Source: Hirschia sp964351655 (GTDB lineage: Bacteria > Pseudomonadota > Alphaproteobacteria > Caulobacterales > Hyphomonadaceae). From it: a stretch of DNA of 24,454 nt. The first letter of the stretch is position 1. Each line of letters starts with the position of its first letter. Below are positions 16,575-24,454 of the stretch, piece by piece. Location of the stretch: contig CAYGPD010000047.1 in the NCBI GenBank assembly GCA_964351655.1, positions 1 to 24,454 on the forward strand, in the 5' to 3' direction. Both the position numbers and the translations under genes were made by a program. The notes under the pieces were generated by a model that searched no databases, was not told where the DNA came from, and saw only the letters and a list, made by a program, of their open reading frames with translations.

Positions 16575-17942
16575 TTACACATACACACCCATTATCGAGG
16601 CTGAACACAGCCCAATAGTGTCTGTTCCCGCGCCAAATTCACGTAAAAACACCAAATTCGTATTGGTAATTGGCGAAGCGACGCTGGTTCCCAGTGTCAC
16701 CATACCACCATTTGCGCCACCATTTGAAAAGCAATTCACACCAGAAAACGAGCCGCCACTTCCATCGCTGGACGCGGCAATACCGATGGATTGACCCACA
16801 CCAATCGCCAGAAATTTAAGCAGCAGGCCGCGTTGTTTAAAATGCGCACCAAATTGCCCAAACAATAAAGGCGACACATCAAACGCAATGCCTTGGGTAA
16901 AGCCTGCGGGCACCCCCTCGCCGCCAGCCGGATCACCAAGCTGAATCACATCTCCTCCAGTCCATCCCAGCACTGAAGTCGCATCAAACACCTGTAATGT
17001 ATTGGCTGACGCATTATATTTCACCCACGCCGGCAAATGAGGGGATTTGCTGACATTCCAAATACGCACCATCGCCACGCCGCGCATAGCATCAGAAAAA
17101 AACAACGGCGCATCATTGCTACTTAGTGTAATCAAATCCCCATTCACAGAGGCAATATTGGCTTGGCGAATATCCCCGCTTCGCAGCTGGCTATTGCTGT
17201 AAATAGACACAACCCCGTCCCCGCCCTGCGTGAACATAATGCTGGAAGTGGGATTTCCCGTTTCAGCATGCACTTGTCCTCTGGGAAAACTCACCTGCCC
17301 AGAAACAGAGTTCACCTTCAAAGCCTGCGTCCATGCCTGTCCATCATCAGACACTTTAATACTAAAGGCATCTTCGCCCGCCAGCCCCATTTCAGCGCGC
17401 GCTGACCAGTTATCTTGAAATATGAGACTGGCCGTTGCCCCTATATTCGCTTTATTCAGTTTCAGCTGCATATTGCCAGATCCGGGCAAAACATCATCAT
17501 GCGAGAACAACACAGTGTCAGACTTCACTGCCAATCGCTCTTGTGCATGTGTGGATGTATTTAGCCCCAAAAACTGCGCTTCAAGTTCTTGGCCTATTGC
17601 TTTTGCCAATGCAGCCCATGCCACGCCGTCAAACACAACACATGCCTGCTCTTGTTTGACATAGGCACAAAATCCCGCCAGCGGCATATAAAAACGCCAG
17701 CCTCCATCGCGCCATATCGCTATCTCATTCGCGTGATTTTCCCACGCACCAACGGGATTGCTCCCGATAATCCAGCCTTGCGCGTCTTCTGGCGCAGCGA
17801 TGGGCTCATCCATCCCCCGCGCCTCAACACTCAATTGCACTAAACTATCAAGATCACTTATAGCGTCATTGTGGGTAACGTGTTTTTGCGCTTGACCACC
17901 CAATATATAAGGCAACCCCAAACGCGCACTTATCTCTGCCAT
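16575..17942 (-). CDS. DUF2793-type phage tail / spike-like protein
   Basis: 455 residues. The first ~100 match the DUF2793 style: LPYILGGQAQKHVTHNDAI, then GWIIGSNPVGAWENHANEIA and a Trp-rich WRDGGWRFYMPLAGFCAYV. The rest is Gly/Ser/Asn-rich and probably beta-stranded (FTQGGDGVVSIYSNS, DLITLSSNDAPLFFSD), like a fibre or spike tip; no catalytic motif was recognised. No signal peptide is seen. Such proteins occur in alphaproteobacterial prophages, and I recall a link to gene-transfer-agent head spikes, which bind surface polysaccharide; that link needs checking. It is a lone gene here, with no other phage genes. GAGAGAGG lies just before the ATG at 17942. Its stop is 4 bp from the stop of the convergent methyltransferase fusion, leaving no room for a terminator between them. 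Confidence 0.78.
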   Translation of the reverse strand: MAEISARLGLPYILGGQAQKHVTHNDAISDLDSLVQLSVEARGMDEPIAAPEDAQGWIIGSNPVGAWENHANEIAIWRDGGWRFYMPLAGFCAYVKQEQACVVFDGVAWAALAKAIGQELEAQFLGLNTSTHAQERLAVKSDTVLFSHDDVLPGSGNMQLKLNKANIGATASLIFQDNWSARAEMGLAGEDAFSIKVSDDGQAWTQALKVNSVSGQVSFPRGQVHAETGNPTSSIMFTQGGDGVVSIYSNSQLRSGDIRQANIASVNGDLITLSSNDAPLFFSDAMRGVAMVRIWNVSKSPHLPAWVKYNASANTLQVFDATSVLGWTGGDVIQLGDPAGGEGVPAGFTQGIAFDVSPLLFGQFGAHFKQRGLLLKFLAIGVGQSIGIAASSDGSGGSFSGVNCFSNGGANGGMVTLGTSVASPITNTNLVFLREFGAGTDTIGLCSASIMGVYV

Positions 17943-18037
17943 GCGCCTCTCTCTTCATCATTATGTCGAGAGCAGATATTACGCCAACACCTCCTAGGGG
18001 CGGATAAGTTTAGTAATATCCATAATAGAAAGACGTC

Positions 18038-18940
18038 CTAAGTATTCGACAAAACCGCTTTCACAGTGTCTTCGATCATGACTTCCCAAGCAGGCATGGT
18101 CACGCCGTGGACGCGGCCTATTTTAGAACAATCAAGCCGAGAATTGGCCGGACGCGGCGCTGGCAGCGGGTATTCGGCTGTTGTGATTGAATTCACCTTT
18201 GGGCGCGGCCCACCATGTTTTTGCGAGGCATCAAAAATGCTTTGGGCAAAGCCATACCAATTTGTATCGCCAGCACATGACATGTGAAATACGCCGTATA
18301 AGTCTTCATTCTCTGGCTGCTCAACAAGATTGCGCGCCACTTTCACAACGCCAGCCGCGATCGCATCTGCATGTGTAGGTGCGCCAAACTGGTCATTGAC
18401 CACGCCAAGCTCATCGCGCATCGCTCCAACGCGCAGCATTGTTTTTAGAAAATTGCCGCCCGTTTCAGAATAAACCCAGGCTGTCCGCAAAATCGCGTGA
18501 CGTGGATTAGCTTCTGCCACGGCTTTTTCACCCGCAAGCTTACTCGCCCCATATCCCGATGGTGGATTTGCTTCATCTTCTTCTTTGTAAAAACCATCTG
18601 GCTTTTTGCCATCGAAGACATAATCGGTGGAAATTTGAATGATCGGCAATTTTAAATCTGCTGCTGCTTTGGCGATTAGACACGCCCCTGTTTCGTTCAC
18701 GGCAAATGCCAATTCACGTCCATCAGGGCCATCTTCTTCGGCTTTATCAACCGCAGTAAAAGCAGCCGCATTGATCACCACATGCGGGGCATGTTGCAGC
18801 AGCAAAGCACGCGCATTGCTCGCCTCCACCAGATCAAGATCAGGCCGCCCGCAGGTCACTACCTCAATCCCCTCAACACCATCAAATTTAGCCAGCGCAG
18901 TCACAACTTGGCCTTTGTTTCCAGTGACAAAAAGTTTCAT
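18038..18940 (-). CDS. rmlD: dTDP-4-dehydrorhamnose reductase
   Basis: 300 residues, the normal RmlD length. It has the N-terminal NADPH-binding loop TGNKGQV (residues 6-12), the RmlD-typical INAAAFTAVDKAEED, and the STDYVFDG segment with the catalytic Ser/Thr and the YGASK Tyr-x-x-x-Lys pair. It reduces dTDP-4-dehydro-L-rhamnose to dTDP-L-rhamnose in the cytosol, the last step of the pathway. It is the last gene of the rml operon, 44 nt after rmlB, with AAGGA 7 nt before the ATG. The 95 bp between it and the DUF2793 gene hold no clear terminator. Confidence 0.95.
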   Translation of the reverse strand: MKLFVTGNKGQVVTALAKFDGVEGIEVVTCGRPDLDLVEASNARALLLQHAPHVVINAAAFTAVDKAEEDGPDGRELAFAVNETGACLIAKAAADLKLPIIQISTDYVFDGKKPDGFYKEEDEANPPSGYGASKLAGEKAVAEANPRHAILRTAWVYSETGGNFLKTMLRVGAMRDELGVVNDQFGAPTHADAIAAGVVKVARNLVEQPENEDLYGVFHMSCAGDTNWYGFAQSIFDASQKHGGPRPKVNSITTAEYPLPAPRPANSRLDCSKIGRVHGVTMPAWEVMIEDTVKAVLSNT

Positions 18941-18984
18941 GGGAATGTCCTTAAGTGAATGTGAGGCAGTAAATTGGGGAGTGT

Positions 18985-20028
18985 CTATTTCCCGAGGCGT
19001 TGACCAGAGTAACGCCCTTCACGGATAGGTTTCCACCACCATTCATTGGCCAAATACCAATCAATAGTTTTCGCTAAACCTTCTTCAAAAGTCAGGCTTG
19101 GCTCCCAGCCCAATTGCGTCTTAATCTTAGTAGCATCAATAGCATAGCGCATGTCGTGCCCAGGTCTGTCCGTCACAAATTCAATTAGCTCACGGCGCGG
19201 TTTATCTAATTTGCTGCGCTCATCGAGAATGTCACAAATGCTTTCGACAACACCAAGGTTTGTGCGCTCACAATTGCCGCCAATATTGTAACTTTCACCC
19301 AATTTGCCTTTTTCCAATACCGTCGCCAATGCAACAGCATGGTCTTCGACATACAGCCAATCACGCACATTATCCCCCTTCCCGTAAACGGGTAAGGTTT
19401 TGCCTTCAAGTGCGTTCAATGTGACGAGTGGAATCAATTTTTCAGGGAAGTGAAACGGTCCATAATTGTTGGAACAATTTGTCATCACAACCGGCAAACC
19501 GTATGTACGCTCCCATGCCCGCACCAAATGGTCTGATGATGCTTTAGACGCGGAGTAAGGAGATGAAGGCGCGTAAGGTGTTGTTTCTGTAAATAAACTA
19601 TCGTCAAACGGCAGATCACCAAACACTTCATCGGTTGAAATATGGTGGAAACGGAATGTATCAGCGCTATTCAGCGTGTCTTTCCAATAGTGACGTGCCG
19701 CTTCCAACATTGAGTATGTTCCAATGATGTTTGTTTCCATAAAAGCAGCTGGACCATCGATCGAACGATCCACATGGCTCTCCGCAGCAAGGTGCATAAT
19801 CGCATCCACAGAGTGCTTTTTAAGAACGGCTAAAACACCTTCACGATCACAGATATCCACCTGTTCAAACGCATAGTTTGGATGATCTTGAATTTCTTTT
19901 AGCGACTCCAAATTCGCCGCATACGTCAGCTTATCTAAGTTCACAACGGATACGCCGCGATCCTTAATCAAATGCCGACACACCGCAGACCCGATAAAGC
20001 CAGCACCACCTGTCACAAGAATTTTCAT
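18985..20028 (-). CDS. rmlB: dTDP-glucose 4,6-dehydratase
   Basis: 347 residues, close to the usual 350. The NAD-binding motif is GGAGFIGSAV near the N-terminus. The catalytic region has HISTDEVFGDLP, with the Asp-Glu pair used in dehydration, and YSASKASSDH with Tyr and Lys. It converts dTDP-D-glucose to dTDP-4-keto-6-deoxyglucose. It begins 8 nt after the rmlC stop. The product could also feed other deoxysugar pathways, but the linked rmlC and rmlD fix the end product as L-rhamnose. Confidence 0.96.
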   Translation of the reverse strand: MKILVTGGAGFIGSAVCRHLIKDRGVSVVNLDKLTYAANLESLKEIQDHPNYAFEQVDICDREGVLAVLKKHSVDAIMHLAAESHVDRSIDGPAAFMETNIIGTYSMLEAARHYWKDTLNSADTFRFHHISTDEVFGDLPFDDSLFTETTPYAPSSPYSASKASSDHLVRAWERTYGLPVVMTNCSNNYGPFHFPEKLIPLVTLNALEGKTLPVYGKGDNVRDWLYVEDHAVALATVLEKGKLGESYNIGGNCERTNLGVVESICDILDERSKLDKPRRELIEFVTDRPGHDMRYAIDATKIKTQLGWEPSLTFEEGLAKTIDWYLANEWWWKPIREGRYSGQRLGK

Positions 20029-20036
20029 GGTGTGCC

Positions 20037-20603
20037 CTACCCTTGTTTATATTCAAAATTATTGTCAACTTCGGCAAGCGTTGGCGCAATAGCATCCTTG
20101 CCAGAAAGCTGAGGTTCATTACCAGAAAGTGGCCAATCAATGCCAATAGCAGGATCATTCCAGATGATTCCGCGGTCATTTTTCGGGGCATAACCAGACG
20201 TCACTTTATACGCAACTTCCACATTTGGCGTAAGCGTTAGAAATCCGTGAGCAAAGCCTTTAGGCACGAGAATCTGGTTGCCCTTTTCCGCAGTTAGCGT
20301 GATGCCAACCCACTTACCATAATCAGGAGAACCTTTACGGATATCGACAGCAACATCGAAGATTTCACCCTTTAATACACGCACGAGCTTATCTTGCGCA
20401 AAAGGATCAGTCTGGAAATGCAATCCACGTAATACAAATGCGTCTGCCGATAGTGAATGATTATCCTGTACCCATCCAGTCGGCAGTCCAGCATCAATAA
20501 ACCGTTGTTCGCTGTAAGTTTCACTAAAAAAACCGCGTGAATCGCCAAAGCGGGCTGGCGTGATTTCTTTCACGCCTTCCAGTCCTAAATCACGAACTTC
20601 CAT
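20037..20603 (-). CDS. rmlC: dTDP-4-dehydrorhamnose 3,5-epimerase
   Basis: 188 residues, a cupin-fold epimerase of typical size. RGLHFQTDPFAQDKLVRV carries the catalytic His of RmlC. GEIFDVAVDIRKGSP and LVPKGFAHGFLTL are further family signatures, and YAPKNDRGIIWNDPAIGIDW closes the domain. It epimerises C3 and C5 of dTDP-4-keto-6-deoxyglucose. The gene begins 4 nt after the rmlA stop, giving the tight order rmlA-rmlC-rmlB-rmlD. Confidence 0.96.
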   Translation of the reverse strand: MEVRDLGLEGVKEITPARFGDSRGFFSETYSEQRFIDAGLPTGWVQDNHSLSADAFVLRGLHFQTDPFAQDKLVRVLKGEIFDVAVDIRKGSPDYGKWVGITLTAEKGNQILVPKGFAHGFLTLTPNVEVAYKVTSGYAPKNDRGIIWNDPAIGIDWPLSGNEPQLSGKDAIAPTLAEVDNNFEYKQG

Positions 20604-20607
20604 AAGC

Positions 20608-21480
20608 CTAACCTTTTTCTTTCGCTAAGCGGATCAGATACTGACCATACTCTGTCTTTTTAAGCGGTTGCGCAGTCTGAACCAATTGATCTGCTGTCAA
20701 ATACCCGAGGTCAAATCCGATCTCTTCAGGACAGGCAATCTTAATACCTTGACGGTGCTCAATCGTCCGCACAAATGACGAAGCTTCATGCAAGCTGTCG
20801 TGTGTACCTGTATCCAACCACGCATATCCGCGTCCAAACTGCTCAACGCGCAAATTGCCCTGCTTAAGATAAGCAAGATTTACGTCTGTGATTTCAATTT
20901 CGCCTCGCGGTGATGGTTTCACATCTTTTGCAATATCAACGACTTGATTGTCGTAAAAATAAAGCCCTGTGACAGCCCAGTGTGATTTTGGAACGTCGGG
21001 TTTTTCTTCAATAGAAAGTGCAATTTTATTTTTATCAAATTCTACAACACCATAGCGCTCCGGATCAGCAACTTTATATGCGAAAACAGTTGCTCCCTCT
21101 TCACGTTTAGCGGCTTGAGTACAGATATTCTTGAGGTTCGCCCCATAAAATATATTGTCCCCAAGGATCAATGCAGCGGGTTCATTGTTGAGAAATTTCT
21201 CACCAATAATAAAAGCTTCCGCGAGACCATTTGGAGCCTCTTGAATCGCATACTCTAGATTGATCCCAAAACGCGAACCATCTCCAAGCAAGCGTTGAAA
21301 GGCAGGTAGATCAATCGGTGTTGTAATAATCAGGACGTCTTTAATACCTGCAAGCATCAACACGCTCAGCGGGTAATAGATCATCGGTTTATCGTAAACA
21401 GGAACTAATTGCTTAGACACTCCCATTGTGACTGGAAATAGTCTTGAGCCAGTTCCGCCTGCTAAAATAATGCCTTTCAC
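20608..21480 (-). CDS. rmlA: Glucose-1-phosphate thymidylyltransferase
   Basis: 290 residues from a GTG start at 21480. It has the nucleotidyltransferase signature GGTGSRLFPVT, YDKPMIYYPLSVLMLAG, LGDNIFYG with the metal-binding Asp, SIEEKP, and AWLDTGTHDSL. It makes dTDP-glucose from dTTP and glucose-1-phosphate and is normally feedback-inhibited by dTDP-rhamnose. The open frame extends 14 codons further to 21522, but GAGGGG 6 nt before the GTG and the normal RmlA beginning (KGIILAGG) support 21480. First gene of the rml operon, preceded by a leader rich in inverted repeats. Confidence 0.96.
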   Translation of the reverse strand: MKGIILAGGTGSRLFPVTMGVSKQLVPVYDKPMIYYPLSVLMLAGIKDVLIITTPIDLPAFQRLLGDGSRFGINLEYAIQEAPNGLAEAFIIGEKFLNNEPAALILGDNIFYGANLKNICTQAAKREEGATVFAYKVADPERYGVVEFDKNKIALSIEEKPDVPKSHWAVTGLYFYDNQVVDIAKDVKPSPRGEIEITDVNLAYLKQGNLRVEQFGRGYAWLDTGTHDSLHEASSFVRTIEHRQGIKIACPEEIGFDLGYLTADQLVQTAQPLKKTEYGQYLIRLAKEKG

Positions 21481-21486
21481 TATATT

Positions 21487-21492
21487 CCCCTC
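21487..21492 (-). promoter_or_regulatory. Shine-Dalgarno fixing the GTG start of rmlA
   Basis: GAGGGG on the minus strand, 6 nt before GTG at 21480. The longer start at 21522 would place this site inside the coding region. Confidence 0.7.
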
Positions 21493-21515
21493 GATACGCG
21501 TAATTAACCAAACTT

Positions 21516-21539
21516 GATCCAAAGGGTTAGCTTTGGGTC
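21516..21539. repeat. 9-bp imperfect inverted repeat in the rmlA leader
   Basis: GATCCAAAG (21516-21524) faces CTTTGGGTC (21531-21539) across a 6-nt spacer; the inner six pairs are perfect and one outer position is mismatched (a wobble pair in plus-strand RNA). It lies about 35 bp before the rmlA start, where it could be an operator or a leader hairpin. No T-run follows in the rmlA direction, so it is not a standard terminator. Confidence 0.35.
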
Positions 21540-21550
21540 CCTAGGGCGTC

Positions 21551-21587
21551 AATGAATATCCTAGGTATGTAGATAGAAATATTCATT
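21551..21587. repeat. Perfect 9-bp inverted repeat upstream of rmlA
   Basis: AATGAATAT (21551-21559) and ATATTCATT (21579-21587) are exact reverse complements with a 19-nt spacer. The site is about 70-107 bp upstream of rmlA, a reasonable place for a regulator to bind. It is AT-rich; a few T follow on the plus strand only, where no gene ends, so it is not called a terminator. Confidence 0.4.
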
Positions 21588-21617
21588 TTTATGACATGAG
21601 GGCATTTTTGCCCAATT

Positions 21618-22661
21618 CTAACTTAAAAGTCGCACATCACTTCGACGTTTTGACAGCAATCTTGTATTCCAAGTCATGGTGCGAAGTATTTGCCAAGAAT
21701 TCAATTCCCGTCTGTTCTGCACAATTTTTCGCCTCGCCATGCAAGATGACATATCCCTAAATGCATCACGTACAGCTTTGGCAAAGGTTTTTTCGCAGCC
21801 CCGACGTAGATAAATATAAAATGTGGTCGCCAGATGTGGCATAAACATTAAAGCCAAACTAATAGGCGGCATATTCTGCAAGAACACCCATAAGCGATTG
21901 CGTGTGCCATGGTAAAGTGCAAAATCACCCACCTGATTTGAGAGCGCACTCCCCGCATGATGAATCATTGCTTCATGTAAGAACACACATCGTTCACCCT
22001 GCAAACGCAAACGAAACGCAAGATCCACATCCTCACAATAGCAAAAAAAGCTCTCATCAAACCCGCCAACATTAAGGAAAGTTTGGCGATGAAAAACCGC
22101 CCCCGCGCCGCAAGGGCTAAAACACTCACCTGTTTGCGGCATTTCGCTTGCTGGACGTCCATATCCGCCACGCCAAGGAATTCCAAACACATGATAACAG
22201 TCCCCTGCACCATCCATAATTCCTGGCTCATCAAGACTATATTGCGCGCTTGCAAACATCTTCGCGAATGGAAATTCATCTATTCCCTGCTTGATTTTAA
22301 GCAACCAATCTTCATCCGCCACAGCATCAGGGTTAAGCAAAACCAGCCATTCCCCTACCGCTCTTTTAGCCGGTATATTATTGCCTTTTGCAAACCCATG
22401 ATTTTCAGCTTCAGGCATTAAATGGACACGTTCTAAGCCTGTTGAATCAAGGCGCTCCATCGAGCCATCAGTAGATGCATTGTCAACGACGAATAATTCA
22501 AAATTCCGGAAACTCTGACGTTTCAGAGAGTCGACAGCTGCTTGCAAATATTCCCCACCATTGAAATTGACGATAATGACAGAAAAAGTGGGCACAATCG
22601 CAGACTCTATCTCAACTTCTACAACAACCGTTTCTTCGGGCGTGAGATTCTGTTCATCCAT
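21618..22661 (-). CDS. GT2 family glycosyltransferase, rhamnosyltransferase-like
   Basis: 347 residues from ATG at 22661. A single GT-A domain begins near residue 26: VIIVNFNGGEYL, then VVDNASTDGS, the donor/metal motif region LLNPDAVADEDWL, PCGAGAVFHRQTF, and ESFFCYCEDVDLAFRLRLQG followed by HHAGS. These are typical of WbbL-like rhamnosyltransferases. The C-terminus has a hydrophobic stretch (MPPISLALMFMPHLATTFYIY), which may attach it to the membrane. Its position just upstream of the rml operon supports dTDP-rhamnose as donor. The acceptor is unknown. The frame is open to an ATG at 22703, but GAGGGA 9 nt before 22661 favours the shorter start. The 137 bp between its stop and the rmlA start hold the inverted repeats. 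Confidence 0.85.
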   Translation of the reverse strand: MDEQNLTPEETVVVEVEIESAIVPTFSVIIVNFNGGEYLQAAVDSLKRQSFRNFELFVVDNASTDGSMERLDSTGLERVHLMPEAENHGFAKGNNIPAKRAVGEWLVLLNPDAVADEDWLLKIKQGIDEFPFAKMFASAQYSLDEPGIMDGAGDCYHVFGIPWRGGYGRPASEMPQTGECFSPCGAGAVFHRQTFLNVGGFDESFFCYCEDVDLAFRLRLQGERCVFLHEAMIHHAGSALSNQVGDFALYHGTRNRLWVFLQNMPPISLALMFMPHLATTFYIYLRRGCEKTFAKAVRDAFRDMSSCMARRKIVQNRRELNSWQILRTMTWNTRLLSKRRSDVRLLS

Positions 22662-22796
22662 GCCACTCACTCCCTCATTCAACTTATTGCGCCGCTTATC
22701 CATGAAGTTAGAGACACTTGCAATGATATTGCATACAATCTTCCGAGCTATTTTTAAATTGACCTATAATCATTCATCCTAAACCGACGCATAGTC

Positions 22797-24454
22797 TCAT
22801 GGGGTGTCTATAAGGCGATATATCGCCGGTCCGTTTGTCTCAACATCTGATTTTATAGGCTCCAACCATTCTGGGATGTCACCCGCAGAAAGCGCTTTAG
22901 CAAAACTACCTGCTTCACTTGCATAAAGCCTTGTCTCCGTTATTCCCTCACACCAGACAATATAATTCGCTCCCCTATCTCTAAGCTTATTCTCAGCGAT
23001 ATTGGGAGCGCTGCGAAAGATATCTATCACCCCACTAATAGCAGCCACGTTACGGTGATAAGGCGCAGCAAAAACTGAATGGGATGTGGTGGATATAATC
23101 TGCGCACCCAAATCTATATGCGTAAACACATTGCCGCGAGGCAAAGTTTTCAATTTAGAAAAATCTCCCGCCATCTGACACTGTGCTGACGATACACTTC
23201 TCGCCTCACCCTGTACTGGTTTTGGATGTATTAGCCCACCCGACATTGTCCAAGCTAAAGGAGAAAGCAGCAAAAACCCAATGGCAAAAATCATAAGCGC
23301 AGGCACACCTCCCGCCTTGCGATAGCGGGTAAAGAGCAAACCAAGGACATAGCCCACTCCGGGTATGGCCAGCACATGTGCAAACAAGACGCTGCGTACC
23401 TGCCACGCCGTCAGCAAACTTGCACCAATCAGCAACCCAAGAACAAGCATCCAATAAAGGCGCAAATCCCCTGAACTTCTTCGCGCCGCAATTCCCGTAG
23501 CAATAAGCCCAGCGAAGATGAACCCAAAATTTGCGATAGCGACATTCGGGCTATGCGCAATGACTTGAGAAATCGATCGCGCTTCTTGTATCTGGTTTAA
23601 CCACGCAATTTGAATATCTGCTGGCATACTCGCATAAGGATTACCAAGACAATTGGGCGCAAACACCACCACACAGGATAAAACAATTATACCCGCCATT
23701 CCCGTTGCAATACAACGAAGTATAAGCGTTGAAAGTCTTGCAGATAGCAGCCCCAGAAGGGCTAATAGACTTCCCCCAATGACAAACGCAATCAGATGCG
23801 CATTCCCAAAAGCATCGCAAACATCACGGCTTGAAGACTGTCCCGGAGCATCCAGCAAATAAAACACACCTGAGAACACAGCCAATACTGCACCAACTCG
23901 CAGGAGACGTCGGCTCTCAATTGCGCCATGCACAATCCAAAGAACCACAACAATGCTAATGAGCATCACAGCAAAAGGTAGACTTTCAATCGCTGTGGAC
24001 ACCATCGCCAAAATGGCCATTCCTGCCCCTAAAGCCCATCCTATGCTCCGCGCAGATGACATTAGTGAGACCAATGTAAACAAAACGAACACAGCGATTA
24101 GGCCGTGATGATCTATTCGCCCTGGCCAATACTGATATGTAATCGGAGCAAGGAAAAATGCGATTAAACCAATTGTCGATGCAGTTTTGCTTAAATGCAA
24201 ACGATGCATAAGCAGGCTCAACAGCGCCATCATAGCCCCTAATAGAAGGGTTGGCCACAGAATGAGCGCTATATTCTCAGCCATTGTGTGCCCAGCTAAA
24301 GGCCGCAGCACCAAAATAATGCCACCAATAAAAATATCAGGAATACGTGACCAATGCATCGCACCGCCTTCAGGAGTCACCAAACGCGCTTGATGCACAT
24401 CCCACCAGCCCTGCCCGGAAAGCAGATCTCGCACTTGCTGTAGGCGCATCAGAT
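22797..24454 (-). CDS. STT3-like GT-C membrane protein, 5' end outside the window
   Basis: The last ~552 residues of a polytopic membrane protein; its start lies beyond the right edge. The visible beginning (xLMRLQQVRDLLSGQGWWD) reads as an internal loop, and a codon ending in AT before LMRL is compatible with Asp. Counting from the Met at 24449, MHWSRIPD is at 31-38 and RIDHHG at 111-116, reminiscent of STT3/AglB-type loops (MHWSR, DHH). About ten further hydrophobic segments follow, then a soluble C-terminal part of about 130 residues (FTHIDLGAQIISTTSHSVFAAPYH, NYIVWCEG). Related alphaproteobacterial proteins are, as I recall, often poorly named in databases. A lipid-linked sugar or oligosaccharide transferase is plausible but unproven. 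The 93 bp between it and the GT2 gene hold no visible terminator. Confidence 0.75.
   Translation of the reverse strand, partial: LMRLQQVRDLLSGQGWWDVHQARLVTPEGGAMHWSRIPDIFIGGIILVLRPLAGHTMAENIALILWPTLLLGAMMALLSLLMHRLHLSKTASTIGLIAFFLAPITYQYWPGRIDHHGLIAVFVLFTLVSLMSSARSIGWALGAGMAILAMVSTAIESLPFAVMLISIVVVLWIVHGAIESRRLLRVGAVLAVFSGVFYLLDAPGQSSSRDVCDAFGNAHLIAFVIGGSLLALLGLLSARLSTLILRCIATGMAGIIVLSCVVVFAPNCLGNPYASMPADIQIAWLNQIQEARSISQVIAHSPNVAIANFGFIFAGLIATGIAARRSSGDLRLYWMLVLGLLIGASLLTAWQVRSVLFAHVLAIPGVGYVLGLLFTRYRKAGGVPALMIFAIGFLLLSPLAWTMSGGLIHPKPVQGEARSVSSAQCQMAGDFSKLKTLPRGNVFTHIDLGAQIISTTSHSVFAAPYHRNVAAISGVIDIFRSAPNIAENKLRDRGANYIVWCEGITETRLYASEAGSFAKALSAGDIPEWLEPIKSDVETNGPAIYRLIDTP

Noticed and set aside
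21481..21522. Longer rmlA start at 21522
   Set aside because: The GAGGGG ribosome site and the standard RmlA N-terminus both point to GTG at 21480.
21600..21613. Hairpin GGGCA-TTTT-TGCCC as terminator of the GT2 gene
   Set aside because: A stem of only 5 bp and no T-run on the minus strand after it, so it does not fit an intrinsic terminator.
1..24454. CRISPR arrays, tRNA/rRNA genes, insertion sequences, integrases
   Set aside because: No regular direct repeats, no cloverleaf-like gene with TTCGA-type loop in the intergenic gaps, and no transposase or integrase reading frame was seen.

Overview
The window is a cell-surface polysaccharide locus from a Gram-negative bacterium, most likely a moderate-GC alphaproteobacterium (perhaps Caulobacterales/Maricaulales/Rhodobacterales-like). 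That placement rests on the DUF2793-type protein, the style of the fused glycosyltransferases, the UbiA-DprE1-DprE2 cassette and the rmlACBD operon. It is inference, because no rRNA or housekeeping marker is present. There are 14 intact genes and one partial gene at the right edge. I saw no tRNA, rRNA, CRISPR array, transposase or integrase.

Region A (49-7463, all minus strand) reads as one operon, transcribed right to left: a HAD-UbiA fusion, a DprE1-like FAD oxidase, a DprE2-like short-chain reductase, then two large GT-C-like membrane proteins. The first three correspond to the mycobacterial steps PRPP + polyprenyl-P -> polyprenyl-P-5-phosphoribose -> polyprenyl-P-ribose -> 2-keto intermediate -> polyprenyl-P-D-arabinofuranose. 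The HAD domain is a candidate for the otherwise missing 5-phosphatase. The two GT-C proteins, which share a C-terminal domain, are candidate enzymes that use the lipid-linked pentofuranose in the periplasm. This is the most exciting system in the window: a compact, apparently self-contained make-and-transfer unit for D-arabinofuranose (or ribofuranose) in a Gram-negative envelope.

Region B (7836-16570, plus strand, divergent from A across a 372-bp intergenic region) is an ABC-transporter-dependent polysaccharide module. A 1403-residue protein joins a sulfotransferase-like domain, a long coiled coil, FD-WY repeats, a beta-rich domain and two GT2 domains. It is followed by Wzm (permease), Wzt (ATPase with a C-terminal carbohydrate-binding domain), and a 743-residue fusion of GT32-like glycosyltransferase, pyruvyltransferase-like domain and methyltransferase. 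Chains would be polymerised and end-modified in the cytoplasm, recognised by Wzt and exported.

Region C (16575-24454, minus strand) starts with a DUF2793 tail/spike-like protein whose stop is 4 bp from the stop of region B. It continues with the dTDP-L-rhamnose operon (transcribed rmlA-rmlC-rmlB-rmlD), a GT2 rhamnosyltransferase-like enzyme, and the truncated end of a third GT-C-like membrane protein with STT3-like MHWSR and RIDHH motifs. Rhamnose from rml is a likely substrate for the GT2 enzymes. No initiating phosphosugar transferase and no O-antigen ligase is visible, so the locus continues elsewhere or relies on distant genes.
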